A DNA stretch of 64,000 bases. Source: an uncultured Lachnospiraceae bacterium. Its GTDB lineage: Bacteria > Bacillota > Clostridia > Eubacteriales > Anaerofustaceae. The stretch lies in contig CALWKX010000014.1 in assembly GCA_944381375.1 (NCBI GenBank), forward strand, positions 167,590-231,589, given 5' to 3'. A model generated the notes under the pieces. It was given only the letters and a program-made list of their open reading frames with translations. It did not search any database and was not told the origin of the DNA. Shown in pieces: positions 9,290 to 20,860 of the stretch (within the stretch, counting starts at the first letter, position 1; each line of letters opens with the position of its first letter). The translations under genes were made by a program, and so were the position numbers.

Positions 9290-10450
9290 ATGTATAAGGT
9301 AAAAACGTTTAATAAAATAGCAAAAGAAGGCCTTGACAGATTGCCTGATAATTTTGCGATAACAGAGGATATGGATTACGACGCCATAATTTTAAGAAGT
9401 TACAAAATGAGCGAAGCGGAGCTTACGGATAAGCTGTGCGCTGTAGGACGTGCAGGCGCCGGTGTGAATAATATCCCTGTCGATATGTATGCTGAAAAAG
9501 GTGTGGTCGTTTTTAACGCTCCCGGAGCTAATGCTAATGCTGTAAAAGAGCTTGTAATCCTTGGTATGCTTTTGACGACAAGAAAAGTTGTAGCAGGCAT
9601 AGAATGGCTTCAAAGCCAAAAAGATTCTGATATTGATATAGAAAAAGAAGTCGAATCTCACAAGTCCGCATATGCCGGACCGGAGATTTTAAATAAAAGT
9701 GTAGGCGTTATAGGTCTTGGTGCAATCGGCGCAAAAGTTGCCAATGCGCTTAATGCTTTGGGAATGAATGTTTACGGTTATGATCCATTTATTTCTGTAG
9801 ATGCTGCATGGTATATTGACAAGGATGTAAAAAGAGTTAATAATATTGATTGGATATTGCAAAATTGCGATTTTGTAACAATCCATGTGCCTTTGAATGA
9901 CAAAACCAGAGATACGATTAATAAAGAGAATCTTAAAAAAGCAAAAGACGGAATACGCATAATCAATCTTGCTCGCGGCGGTCTTTGCAATGATGAAGCT
10001 ATACTCGAAGGTATTCAAAGCGGGAAGGTAGGTTGCTATGTTACTGACTTCCCGAATGAAAAACTTTTGGGCAACGATAAAATTATTGCTATACCTCATC
10101 TTGGCGCGTCCACACCAGAATCCGAAACGAATTGCGCTATAATGGTTGCGGATCAGGTAACAGATTATATGGTAAATGGGAATATAAAAAATTCCGTAAA
10201 TTATCCTGCTTGCAATATGGGCGCTCGTTCTGCAAAGACGCGTATAACTCTTTGCCATAAAAATGTACCCAATATGGTTGGTCAGATAACAGGAACGCTT
10301 GCAAATGATCAAATAAATATATCTGACATGATAAACAAAAGCAAGGGCAATTATGCATATACCATGATTGATGTTGACGAAGACGTAAATGAAAAGGTTA
10401 TAAATGATTTAAGCGCTATCGACGGCGTACTTAAAGTTAGAAAACTTTAA
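9290..10450 (+). CDS. serA: D-3-phosphoglycerate dehydrogenase
   Basis: SerA oxidises 3-phosphoglycerate with NAD+, the first step of serine synthesis. The protein is 386 residues: a D-2-hydroxyacid dehydrogenase catalytic domain, a Rossmann domain with VIGLGAIGAKVANAL, the NLARGG motif near the catalytic Arg, and PHLGAST with the catalytic His. A C-terminal ACT-like domain follows from about residue 315 (ITGTLANDQINISDMINKS), suggesting allosteric control by serine. GAAGGGAG precedes the ATG. It is monocistronic: no serC or serB is adjacent. Confidence 0.9.
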   Translation: MYKVKTFNKIAKEGLDRLPDNFAITEDMDYDAIILRSYKMSEAELTDKLCAVGRAGAGVNNIPVDMYAEKGVVVFNAPGANANAVKELVILGMLLTTRKVVAGIEWLQSQKDSDIDIEKEVESHKSAYAGPEILNKSVGVIGLGAIGAKVANALNALGMNVYGYDPFISVDAAWYIDKDVKRVNNIDWILQNCDFVTIHVPLNDKTRDTINKENLKKAKDGIRIINLARGGLCNDEAILEGIQSGKVGCYVTDFPNEKLLGNDKIIAIPHLGASTPESETNCAIMVADQVTDYMVNGNIKNSVNYPACNMGARSAKTRITLCHKNVPNMVGQITGTLANDQINISDMINKSKGNYAYTMIDVDEDVNEKVINDLSAIDGVLKVRKL

Positions 10451-10495
10451 TATATACCTGAAATAATAAGACCGAAAATCTGTTGTTATTTAAAA

Positions 10496-10540
10496 TAAAA
10501 AGGCAGCTTATCTTTCTGAATAAGAACGGCTGTCTTTTTG
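10496..10540 (+). terminator. Intrinsic terminator after serA
   Basis: AAAAAGGCAGC pairs with GGCTGTCTTTTT, with an inner CTTAT/ATAAG stem, and runs into a T-tract. Confidence 0.8.
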
Positions 10541-10615
10541 TATATTACATTTGTTGATGGCTAATTGCATAATAAAACAAAATCACGTTAAAATAATTTT
10601 ATTTGTATATTTAAA

Positions 10616-11089
10616 ATGCGCGTAAACCACAATAATAATATGCAAAAAAGATTTTCCAAACTTGAATTATTTTTATATATCGTCGTTATTTTGTGCGTGA
10701 TTAGTTTATTAGCCGTCAATCTTTTTTTTACTTCGTTTTTAAGCGTTGATAAAGCGGCCTTGTCAGATAACAGTGATATTCTTCTTAAAGATTCAGTTTT
10801 ATACCGTGAAAAGTATTTCATAAAACTTTCAATCTCAGATATTGAAAATTGTGATATTTTGATAAACGGCAGTGTGAGCGACGTTCAGCCGGACGAGCAT
10901 GGGTATATAACGATTGAAGTGTATAATAATGATGTCGTTCATTTGGATATGAGGCGATCTATGGATGAAAGTGTGTCAGTGTTTGTAGAAGAAGTGAGCA
11001 ATGGTCTTGTCGTTCCTGAGCAATCCAGCAAAATTATAGTCGAAGGCGGAATAAAAAAAATATTCACTGTAGAAATCAAACAAGATTGA
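10616..11089 (+). CDS. Single-pass membrane protein of unknown function
   Basis: This codes for 157 residues. A short basic N-terminus precedes one strong membrane segment (about residues 17-39, LELFLYIVVILCVISLL). An extracytoplasmic domain of about 110 residues follows, probably beta-rich, with no cysteines. An alternative ATG at 10640 would remove eight residues. Neither start has a Shine-Dalgarno sequence. It lies 75 bases before cmk on the same strand. I do not recognise the family. Confidence 0.6.
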   Translation: MRVNHNNNMQKRFSKLELFLYIVVILCVISLLAVNLFFTSFLSVDKAALSDNSDILLKDSVLYREKYFIKLSISDIENCDILINGSVSDVQPDEHGYITIEVYNNDVVHLDMRRSMDESVSVFVEEVSNGLVVPEQSSKIIVEGGIKKIFTVEIKQD

Positions 11090-11164
11090 TTTAAGTATTG
11101 TTTACAGTAATATTTTAGGATAAAATATATTTTTAGATTGAAGCGTTTATTTAAGGTGGAGCGT

Positions 11165-11827
11165 TTGGAAAATAAAGTCATTCAGATAGCCATAGACGGC
11201 CCCTCAGGGGCAGGCAAAAGTACCCTCGCTAAATATCTGGCGGGGAAGCTTGGTATCTTATATCTTGATACAGGCGCTATGTACAGATCTTTTGCCTACC
11301 ATGCGGAGCAAAACGGCGTTAGCGGAAGCGATGACGCCGCTATTGTGAAATTATTTGATTCATTTCATTTGGATTTTGATAAAAGCAAAGTTCTTCTTAA
11401 CGGAAAAGATATAACAGCTCAAATACGCACCCCCCATATGGACAAAAAAGTTTCGGAATATGCTGTTAATCCTTTAATAAGAAAACATCTTGTTGAAATG
11501 CAGCGTAATATAGGGTCAAAACAAAGCATTGTTATGGAGGGACGCGATATAGGTAGTGTTGTGTTAAAAGATGCTCCTTATAAGTTTTATATTGACGCCA
11601 ATTTGGATGAACGCGCTAAAAGAAGATATCTGCAAAATTTAGAAAAAAATCCTGACGCTGATTATGAGTACATAAAAAATGATATTATAAGGCGTGATAA
11701 AGTCGATTCTCAAAGAACCGATTCGCCTTTATGCGTACCTTTGGGCGCGCATGTGATCGATACGTCTAATATCAGTGTAGACGAAGTAGCCGAAATAATT
11801 ATAGGTTTAATTAAATCTGAGGAATAA
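11165..11827 (+). CDS. cmk: Cytidylate kinase
   Basis: Cmk phosphorylates CMP and dCMP using ATP. I choose the TTG at 11165 (220 residues) because AAGGTGGA at 11153-11160 fits it; a TTG at 11138 in the same frame has no site. The P-loop is AIDGPSGAGKST. The CMP-binding segment (YLDTGAMYRS) and the lid region with VMEGRDIGSVV and RRDKVDSQR are typical. It abuts plsC with no gap, giving the common Clostridia order cmk-plsC-ispH. Confidence 0.93.
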   Translation: MENKVIQIAIDGPSGAGKSTLAKYLAGKLGILYLDTGAMYRSFAYHAEQNGVSGSDDAAIVKLFDSFHLDFDKSKVLLNGKDITAQIRTPHMDKKVSEYAVNPLIRKHLVEMQRNIGSKQSIVMEGRDIGSVVLKDAPYKFYIDANLDERAKRRYLQNLEKNPDADYEYIKNDIIRRDKVDSQRTDSPLCVPLGAHVIDTSNISVDEVAEIIIGLIKSEE

Positions 11828-12415
11828 ATGCTTTATAAAATTTTGAGAGCCATTGTCGTAGTTTTTCTAAAAGTAATATATGGGCTTAAAACAGAAGGGC
11901 AGGAAAATATTCCGGTTGAAGGGAAAGCAATAATATGCTCGAATCATATTCATGCTTTGGATCCTTTAGTGATAGCGGCTTCAACCAAACGAAAAATATC
12001 TTTTCTTGCAAAAAAAGATCTGTTCAGCAGTAAGCTTGTCGCACTTTTTTTTAAATTTATGAATGTGATTCCAGTGCATCGTGACGGCAATGACGCCTAT
12101 ACATTTAAAGTTTCAATGCGCGTATTGAAAAACGACGGTATAATAGGATTGTTTGCAGAAGGAACAAGAGAAGGTAAAGACAGAAATCTTTTGCCTTTCA
12201 AGCAAGGGATAAGTATGCTGGCGATCAAAACGCGTTCGGTGATAGTTCCCGCATATATAAGCGGTGAATACAAATGCCGAGGCAAACTGCATGTAAAATT
12301 TGGCAAGCCTTTCTGTTTGGAAGAATACTATAATAAAACTAACGCTCAAATGGATTTTTCAGCAATAGCCAACAATGAAGTTGCGCCGAGGGTAGCGGAA
12401 CTTAAAAACAGCTAA
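11828..12415 (+). CDS. plsC: 1-acyl-sn-glycerol-3-phosphate acyltransferase
   Basis: PlsC converts lysophosphatidic acid to phosphatidic acid at the membrane. The protein is 195 residues with the acyltransferase HX4D motif (NHIHALDPL), the glycerol-phosphate-binding FAEGTREGK, and a late VPAYISG block. A hydrophobic N-terminal stretch (about 6-18) probably anchors it. It starts immediately after the cmk stop codon, so translation is likely coupled. Confidence 0.9.
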   Translation: MLYKILRAIVVVFLKVIYGLKTEGQENIPVEGKAIICSNHIHALDPLVIAASTKRKISFLAKKDLFSSKLVALFFKFMNVIPVHRDGNDAYTFKVSMRVLKNDGIIGLFAEGTREGKDRNLLPFKQGISMLAIKTRSVIVPAYISGEYKCRGKLHVKFGKPFCLEEYYNKTNAQMDFSAIANNEVAPRVAELKNS

Positions 12416-12421
12416 GAGGTT

Positions 12422-14419
12422 ATGATGATAATTAAGGCTAAAAGCGCGGGATTCTGTTTCGGAGTGAAAAACGCCGTAAATATGGTGTATGCCGCCGTTG
12501 ATCAATATAAAAATAAAAATATATATACGCTGGGGCAGCTTATACATAATCCTACAGTAGAACAGGATTTTGAACGTCTTGGAGTAAAAAAGCTTGATGA
12601 TATATCGCAGGCTGAGGATGGCGTTATTGTTATACGTTCGCACGGCGTAGGAAAAAATGTATATGGCGCAATTGAAAAAAAAGGGCTTAAATATATTGAT
12701 GCAACATGTCCTTATGTAAAATCTATTCAAAATAAGGTTGAAAAATATTTCAAAAGAGGCTATACTATAGTGGTTGTGGGTGATTGCCTGCATCCGGAAG
12801 TTATAGGCGTAAACGGATGGTGTGACGACAGCGCACTGATAGTCGGCAGCATTGAAGAGGCTGAAAAAATATGCACTGATAAACCAATTTGTGTTGTAGC
12901 GCAGACGACTATCCGTGAGCCGTTTTTCATGCAGGTCAGCGATGTTATAAAAAAACATTATCCGCAATCACTAATATTTAATACAATATGCTCTGCTACC
13001 TCCATAAAACAAAAGGAGGCGGGTGAAATAGCTTCAGCTGCGGATGCAATGGTCGTAATAGGAGGCTATAACAGCTCCAATACGAATAAGCTTGCGGACA
13101 TATGCAGACAAAATTGTTCAAAGGTTGTACGCTGCGAAAGCGCGAACGACATAGATATAAACTTATTCGTCGGATGTAAAACCATTGGCGTCACGGCGGG
13201 GGCTTCGACGCCTGAACAGATAATATTGGAGGTAATCAGCAAGATGGAAAATTCGGTTGAAAATTTGGAAAAATCACTGGACGATTTTAAAACATTAAAG
13301 GTAGGAGATATAGTAAAAGGCGAAATAATAGCCGTGAATGATAACGAAGTATACCTGAATATAGGCTATAAATCTGACGGTATTATTAAGAAAAGTGATT
13401 TTTTAATGGATCTTTACAGTGAACTTACAAGCATTGCAGCTGTCGGGGATGAAGTAGAAGCTATGGTTATAGATACGAATGACGGCACTGGCAATGTTGC
13501 GCTTTCCAAACTTAAGGTTGACGAAATTGCCGCTCAGAAAATAGCGGAAGAAAAATACAATTCAGCAGAAACTATAAAAGGCAAAATAATAAAAATAGTC
13601 AAAGGCGGAGTAATGGTCGATCTGGGCTTTACGAAAGCTTTTATGCCGGGCAACCAGTATGCTCTTAAATATATAGAAGATCTGAATACGCTTTTAGGCA
13701 AGGAAGTAGAAGGCCGAATCATTGAATATGACGCAAGCAAAAATAAAATAATATTTTCACGTAAAATTTTATTGCAGGAAAAACTCAATGAAAAAAGAGC
13801 TGAGCAAGCGCGTATCAGAGATGAAGCAATGCAGAAGCTTGAAGTTGGGATGGTTGTCAACGCTCCTGTTAAAAATACGACTGATTTCGGAGTATTTTTG
13901 GACCTTGGCGGGGTAGACGGTTTTATTCATGTGTCTGATCTTTCTTGGAAAAGGGTTGCTAATCCGAAAAATTTCGTAAAACCGGGAGATGAGATCGAGG
14001 CTAAAATAATAGATATCAATCCGGAAACTTATAAAATAAAGCTTTCTATAAAAGATATGACTGAAGAGCCGTGGGAAGTATTTCTCAAGCAGTATAAAGT
14101 CGGAGATGTTATTGAAGGTCAGGTAAAAGGTACGGTAAAATACGGAGCATTTGTGGAAATCATTCCCATGGTAGAAGGGTTAGTGCATATTTCTAATGTT
14201 TCACACGAAAAAATCGATAATATAGAAAGCGCTCTCCAGCTTGGTCAGACAGTAAAATGTAAAATAATGGATATAGATAAAACTAAAAGAAAAGTCGGGC
14301 TGAGTATTAAGGATCTGACGCAGGCGCCTCGCAAGAAGATCGAATCTGAAAAGCTGTATTATAAAGAAGACAGCAAGGCGACATTAGAGGAAGCATTCAA
14401 GAAATATTTAAATCAATAA
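12422..14419 (+). CDS. ispH: 4-hydroxy-3-methylbut-2-enyl diphosphate reductase fused to S1 RNA-binding repeats
   Basis: This is a 665-residue fusion. Residues 1 to about 280 are IspH/LytB, the Fe-S enzyme making IPP and DMAPP at the end of the MEP pathway, with cluster cysteines Cys12, Cys96 and Cys190 (AGFCFGV, DATCPYV, NTICSATS). Residues about 295-640 are four S1 domains (for example GMVVNAPVKNTTDFGVFLD and KVGDVIEGQVKGTVKYGAF), like ribosomal protein S1. The same fusion is known in many Clostridia. ATG at 12422 or 12425 follows AAGAGG. Confidence 0.93.
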   Translation: MMIIKAKSAGFCFGVKNAVNMVYAAVDQYKNKNIYTLGQLIHNPTVEQDFERLGVKKLDDISQAEDGVIVIRSHGVGKNVYGAIEKKGLKYIDATCPYVKSIQNKVEKYFKRGYTIVVVGDCLHPEVIGVNGWCDDSALIVGSIEEAEKICTDKPICVVAQTTIREPFFMQVSDVIKKHYPQSLIFNTICSATSIKQKEAGEIASAADAMVVIGGYNSSNTNKLADICRQNCSKVVRCESANDIDINLFVGCKTIGVTAGASTPEQIILEVISKMENSVENLEKSLDDFKTLKVGDIVKGEIIAVNDNEVYLNIGYKSDGIIKKSDFLMDLYSELTSIAAVGDEVEAMVIDTNDGTGNVALSKLKVDEIAAQKIAEEKYNSAETIKGKIIKIVKGGVMVDLGFTKAFMPGNQYALKYIEDLNTLLGKEVEGRIIEYDASKNKIIFSRKILLQEKLNEKRAEQARIRDEAMQKLEVGMVVNAPVKNTTDFGVFLDLGGVDGFIHVSDLSWKRVANPKNFVKPGDEIEAKIIDINPETYKIKLSIKDMTEEPWEVFLKQYKVGDVIEGQVKGTVKYGAFVEIIPMVEGLVHISNVSHEKIDNIESALQLGQTVKCKIMDIDKTKRKVGLSIKDLTQAPRKKIESEKLYYKEDSKATLEEAFKKYLNQ

Positions 14420-14428
14420 TTTGATTCG

Positions 14429-14460
14429 ATCCCGTTTGCTTTAAACGAACGGGATTTTAT
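14429..14460 (+). terminator. Intrinsic terminator after ispH-S1
   Basis: ATCCCGTT pairs with AACGGGAT around a short loop that can itself pair, followed by TTTAT. The T-tract is short. Confidence 0.7.
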
Positions 14461-14478
14461 AAAGCGTAAAATAATATT

Positions 14479-14871
14479 ATGTCCAATAATATAATAAAAA
14501 TATCAGCAGCCGTTTTATGCATTATAATTTTTGCTGCATTATTACCTTTGATTATTGTGCAGTCAAGCTACTTGTCTTTGGGTGTGGCCGAGAAAAATAT
14601 AGTAAGTTTTGAAATAGTAGAGTATGAAAACGAGCCTTTCTATTCGCCGACTGTATCCCGAACCGTATACAGTGATCCGAATACAGTACTCTTGCTGCAA
14701 ACAAATATTAATAATGAATCCGCAGCATATATTGAAGGCAATAAGTCTAATAAGATGATTTTCATTTTTTATGACGATGAAACTATTCTTAATGGTTATA
14801 TCGACGAAGAAAAAATTGGTCTCGATTATGGACGTGTTTGGATAAAGGTAGATTGGGATAATATTATTTAG
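14479..14871 (+). CDS. Small membrane-anchored protein of unknown function
   Basis: This codes for 130 residues. One N-terminal hydrophobic segment (about residues 8-29) could be a membrane anchor or an uncleaved signal. An acidic extracytoplasmic domain follows with no cysteines and several aromatic residues. There is no Shine-Dalgarno sequence: the ATG follows an AT-rich stretch with TAAAAT at 14467-14472, so a leaderless transcript is possible. I do not recognise the family. Confidence 0.55.
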   Translation: MSNNIIKISAAVLCIIIFAALLPLIIVQSSYLSLGVAEKNIVSFEIVEYENEPFYSPTVSRTVYSDPNTVLLLQTNINNESAAYIEGNKSNKMIFIFYDDETILNGYIDEEKIGLDYGRVWIKVDWDNII

Positions 14872-14916
14872 AAAAGAAATACGGGTGCTTTTTCTTAATA
14901 AATATATAAAAAGCAG

Positions 14917-14944
14917 TTGAATTATTTAATTAGCATGATATAAT
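14917..14944 (+). promoter_or_regulatory. Sigma-A-type promoter of tig
   Basis: TTGAAT at 14917-14922, a 16-bp spacer and TATAAT at 14939-14944 lie 28 bases before the tig start. Confidence 0.7.
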
Positions 14945-14972
14945 AAAAAAGTTCACACCGGGAGGGAAAACA

Positions 14973-16289
14973 GTGAGTTATCAGGTTGAATCCAAAGAAA
15001 AAAATGTAGCTAAAGTTAAACTTATTATTTCAAAGGAAGATTTTGAAAAAGCCATAAACACAGCCTATCAAAAAAAGAAAGGGATGTTTGTCATTGATGG
15101 CTTTCGCAAAGGCAAAGTGCCCAGAGTTATGCTTGAAAGACGTTACGGCAAAAATTTGTTTTATGAGGACGCTTTAGAGGAAGCTTTTCCTGAAGAATAT
15201 AAAAATTGCCTTGAAGACTCCGGATTTAAGGCTGTTGCATCTCCAAAGCTTTTAAGTGTTGATGAAATAGGTGACAACGGAGCTGAGGTTACAATAGAAA
15301 TATCTTTGGAACCTGAATTTGAGCTTAAGGATTACAAGGGGATCAGTATAGGCTCCCAGCGTGTGAGCGTTAAAAAAACGGAAATAGAAGAAGGTTTAAA
15401 GCAGATACAGCAGCAGAATGCCCGTGCCATTACAATAGATGACGGACAGGCTGAAATGGGCGATACCCTTACTATAAATTTTGAAGGCTTTATGGACGGG
15501 ACGGCTTTTGAAGGAGGTAAGGGAGAGTCTTATCCGCTCGTGCTTGGATCTCAAAGCTTTATTCCCGGGTTCGAAGAACAGCTTGTAGGGGCTAAAAAAG
15601 GACAAAAACTCAGCATTAATGTAAAGTTCCCCGAAAAGTATCATGCAGAAGCTTTAGCAGGCAAAGATGCAGTATTTGAAGTAGAAGTCCTTAGTATCTC
15701 GAGAAAAGAACTTCCGGAAATCGATGACGAATTTGCCAAGGATTTGGGATATGATGATATTGAAGCACTCAATAAATCCGTTAAAGCGAAATTGAAAAAA
15801 GAGAAGGAAGATAAGCTGCGCAGCGAAGCGAGGCATACGATTATGGATAAATTAATCGAAGATACATGTATTGATCTTCCGCCTCAGATGCTGAATGAAA
15901 AAGTAGAGGAAACTAAAAAGGGGTATGAATCCCGCATTAAAGGCAGCGGAATTGATCCGAACACATATTATAAATATATATTTAATATAGAAGGCGACAA
16001 GGACGAGTCAGATACTATAGATAAGCTTATAAAACAGCAAGTAGAGAAAGATATCAAAACGGATCTGATTTTAAGAAAGATAATCGAGGCTGAAAATATA
16101 CAGGCGAGCGAAGAAGATTTGGAAGCTGAATATAAAAATTTAGCAGCAGCATACAAGCAGCCCTTGGAAGAGTTTAAAAAAGGCGTAAATGATTATCTTA
16201 AGGAATATTTAAAAGATATCATAGCTCAAAATAAAGCTTACGATTTTCTTGTCGACAATGCAGATACTACAGTAAAAAAAAGCAAATAA
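14973..16289 (+). CDS. tig: Trigger factor, ribosome-associated chaperone and prolyl isomerase
   Basis: The protein is 438 residues in the standard three domains. The N-terminal ribosome-binding domain carries the signature GFRKGKVPR at about residues 42-50. A central FKBP-type isomerase domain (about 150-240) includes GDTLTINFEGFMDG and the LGSQSFIPGFE block. The C-terminal chaperone arms are helical. The start is GTG at 14973 with GGGAGG upstream. Position ahead of clpP and clpX is the common bacterial arrangement. Confidence 0.95.
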   Translation: MSYQVESKEKNVAKVKLIISKEDFEKAINTAYQKKKGMFVIDGFRKGKVPRVMLERRYGKNLFYEDALEEAFPEEYKNCLEDSGFKAVASPKLLSVDEIGDNGAEVTIEISLEPEFELKDYKGISIGSQRVSVKKTEIEEGLKQIQQQNARAITIDDGQAEMGDTLTINFEGFMDGTAFEGGKGESYPLVLGSQSFIPGFEEQLVGAKKGQKLSINVKFPEKYHAEALAGKDAVFEVEVLSISRKELPEIDDEFAKDLGYDDIEALNKSVKAKLKKEKEDKLRSEARHTIMDKLIEDTCIDLPPQMLNEKVEETKKGYESRIKGSGIDPNTYYKYIFNIEGDKDESDTIDKLIKQQVEKDIKTDLILRKIIEAENIQASEEDLEAEYKNLAAAYKQPLEEFKKGVNDYLKEYLKDIIAQNKAYDFLVDNADTTVKKSK

Positions 16290-16299
16290 TGTAAAAATT

Positions 16300-16326
16300 C
16301 TTCCCGTCTTTATATAAGGCGGGAAG
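16300..16326 (+). other. Strong stem-loop between tig and clpP
   Basis: CTTCCCGTCTT pairs over 11 bp (one G-U) with AAGGCGGGAAG around a TATAT loop. No T-tract follows; the downstream bases are TGTGTATAAAAGGAGG, the clpP ribosome site. It may be a weak terminator, a processing site or a stabilising hairpin that sets clpP-clpX level relative to tig. Confidence 0.55.
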
Positions 16327-16347
16327 TGTGTATAAAAGGAGGAAATA

Positions 16348-16932
16348 ATGAGTTTAGTTCCGGTAGTTGTCGAACAAACGTCAAAAGGCGAGCGTTCATA
16401 TGATATTTATTCTAGACTTTTGAAGGATAGAATAATCATGCTTACAGGTGAGATTAATGATCAGGTAGCGGATCTTATCGTTGCTCAAATGCTGTTTTGC
16501 GAAGCCGACGATCCTTCGAAAGATATAAGCCTTTATATTAATAGTCCGGGTGGTTCGGTTTCGGCGGGTTTTGCTATATTTGATACGATGAATTTAATCA
16601 AATGCGATGTATCTACAATATGCATAGGGACTGCCGCTTCTATGGGTGCGTTTATTTTGGCGGCAGGCGAAAAAGGTAAAAGATTTGCGCTTCCGAACAG
16701 TGAGATTATGATACATCAGCCTTTGGGCGGCATGCAGGGTAAAAGCAGCGATGTTGCAATTTATACGAAAAGGCTCTTGCGCACACGTGAAAAACTTAAT
16801 GCAATTTTGAGCGAAAGAACGGGAAAGCCCATTGAAGTGATTGCAAAAGATACCGATAATGATTATTTCATGGAAGCGGAAGAAGCGCTCGAATACGGAC
16901 TTATAGATAAAATCATAACTAAAAAACAATAA
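16348..16932 (+). CDS. clpP: ATP-dependent Clp protease proteolytic subunit
   Basis: ClpP is the barrel-shaped serine peptidase of the ClpXP and ClpCP proteases. The protein is 194 residues. The nucleophile is Ser98 in GTAASMGAF and His123 is in IMIHQPLGG; the third triad residue is expected in the KDTDNDYF segment. An AAAGGAGG site precedes the ATG. It lies nine bases before clpX. Confidence 0.96.
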   Translation: MSLVPVVVEQTSKGERSYDIYSRLLKDRIIMLTGEINDQVADLIVAQMLFCEADDPSKDISLYINSPGGSVSAGFAIFDTMNLIKCDVSTICIGTAASMGAFILAAGEKGKRFALPNSEIMIHQPLGGMQGKSSDVAIYTKRLLRTREKLNAILSERTGKPIEVIAKDTDNDYFMEAEEALEYGLIDKIITKKQ

Positions 16933-16941
16933 GAGGGATGA

Positions 16942-19541
<2,600 letters not shown>

Positions 19542-19564
19542 ACTGATAAATCAAATGGTATATA

Positions 19565-19606
19565 AAAATAAAATGGGTGGTTTAAACCACCCATTTTATT
19601 TTTATT
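19565..19606 (+). terminator. Intrinsic terminator after gdhA
   Basis: A near-perfect palindrome centred on AAATGGGTGGTTTAAACC and its complement, followed by TTTTATTTTTATTTT. It may also stop transcripts from the convergent LysR gene. Confidence 0.85.
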
Positions 19607-19648
19607 TTATTCATTATTCTTTTCTTAAACAGCCTCCATTTAGATCAT

Positions 19649-20560
19649 TTACTCTGTAATAGAATAATTAATATTTGTATGATTTCTCAAAAATGCACGG
19701 CAATGCTCTAAAAACATTTGAGAGACTTTTGATAATCTTGCATCTCTGAGCGTCATAAAACATCTGACTGTAGCCAGTGTGCCGTCTCCTATCGGTTTCC
19801 ATATGAGTCCATCGATATTTGTTTTATGACAAGACAGCGCCGGCAGTATGGCTGCTGCGCACTGATTTTGAGCCCACATAAGCGCACATTTCCTCGATGA
19901 GCTGACACTGAAAAAATTGGGAGTAATGCCCGCGCGCAAAAAAACTTCATTGACTATTTTGCGGTATCCTTTTGTAGTACTGATAGGTATATCGTTGAAT
20001 TTCTCTATTGAAATCGTTTCTTCGCTGTCAAACCAATTAGTCGATTTATGATAAACAGCCGTTATCTTTTCATTCAGAGTAATAACGGGTTTTAACAATG
20101 GATATGTATACTTTTTAGAGCGGATAATTGCTACATCAATAATTTTCTTTTGTAGAAGTTCTGCCAATGGATCTGCATTTGCTTCATAAATTTCATAAGT
20201 TATATCAGGGTAGCTTTGATGAAATTCAAGCAGCAGATTATTTATAAATGGATCCGGACTGACAAGAGACATGCCTAAACGAAGAGTTCCTATACGGCCT
20301 TTCGCACAGTCGGATACCTCTTTTAATGCAGCGTCCTCTATGGCGAGCATATCTTTTGCTCTTCTGTATAATATCATTCCTGCATCTGTTACGGATATTT
20401 TTTGAGCTCCTCTTATAAATAATTTCGCTCCTATGGTTTGTTCTAGAGATTTCATTTGACTGCTTAGCGCAGGCTGAGCTATCAATACTTTGCGGGCTGC
20501 TGCGGAAATACTGCCTTCTTCTACTATTTGCACGAAATTACGGTATACATCTATATTCAT
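19649..20560 (-). CDS. LysR-family transcriptional regulator
   Basis: This codes for 303 residues. An N-terminal winged helix-turn-helix (about residues 2-60, including GSISAAARKVLIAQPALSSQMKSLE) is followed by a periplasmic-binding-protein-like effector domain. The effector and target are not evident. LysR genes often regulate a divergent neighbour, and the divergent gene here is a BMP-type lipoprotein at 20861 with an RNA-like hairpin in between. No classical T-N11-A box stands out. Confidence 0.88.
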   Translation of the reverse strand: MNIDVYRNFVQIVEEGSISAAARKVLIAQPALSSQMKSLEQTIGAKLFIRGAQKISVTDAGMILYRRAKDMLAIEDAALKEVSDCAKGRIGTLRLGMSLVSPDPFINNLLLEFHQSYPDITYEIYEANADPLAELLQKKIIDVAIIRSKKYTYPLLKPVITLNEKITAVYHKSTNWFDSEETISIEKFNDIPISTTKGYRKIVNEVFLRAGITPNFFSVSSSRKCALMWAQNQCAAAILPALSCHKTNIDGLIWKPIGDGTLATVRCFMTLRDARLSKVSQMFLEHCRAFLRNHTNINYSITE

Positions 20561-20646
20561 ACAATTCCCTCAAATTATTAGTAATAAATTATAGACAACA
20601 GTTATATGTTATTTTATTATACCATGTCAATATTTCACTTTTGCAT

Positions 20647-20674
20647 TTGTTTTTTATTGGAAGTGTGTTATATT
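20647..20674 (+). promoter_or_regulatory. Promoter directly upstream of the 20681 hairpin
   Basis: TTGTTT at 20647-20652, a 16-bp spacer and TATATT at 20669-20674 predict transcription starting at about 20681, the first base of the inverted repeat. Confidence 0.45.
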
Positions 20675-20680
20675 GTTATC

Positions 20681-20761
20681 AGTGATGTGACAGTAGGATA
20701 AGTTTGAGTAGTGTGTTAGTTTGATTATTAATCATCTTCCGTTTGTTTCACATCACTTTTG
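20681..20761 (+). ncRNA. Candidate small structured RNA (unassigned)
   Basis: A perfect 10-bp closing stem, AGTGATGTGA (20681-20690) with TCACATCACT (20748-20757), encloses about 57 bases. Inside, GGA-t-AAG can pair with CTTCC, and TGATTATTAATCA forms a small hairpin. TTTT follows the stem. The predicted transcript start coincides with the 5' base of the stem, which suggests a compact RNA or leader of about 80 bases. It matches no riboswitch class I know, and coding potential is absent. Confidence 0.4.
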
Positions 20762-20823
20762 TATTGCCTGTTTTATGATTTATTAATTATAGTATCACAT
20801 TTTGCGCATCTAAGTGCAACGTC

Positions 20824-20851
20824 TTGCAAGTTTGCTGACGTATGATATAAT
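20824..20851 (+). promoter_or_regulatory. Sigma-A promoter of the BMP lipoprotein gene
   Basis: TTGCAA at 20824-20829, a 16-bp spacer and TATAAT at 20846-20851. The start point would be near 20858, only about three bases from the ATG, so the mRNA appears leaderless or nearly so. Confidence 0.6.
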
Positions 20852-20860
20852 AAATAAACC

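Noticed and set aside
9689..10312. 207-codon minus-strand frame within serA
   Set aside because: It lies wholly inside a conserved gene on the other strand, has no ribosome site and shows no family features.
12359..12967. 202-codon minus-strand frame within plsC and ispH
   Set aside because: It is antisense to strongly conserved IspH motifs.
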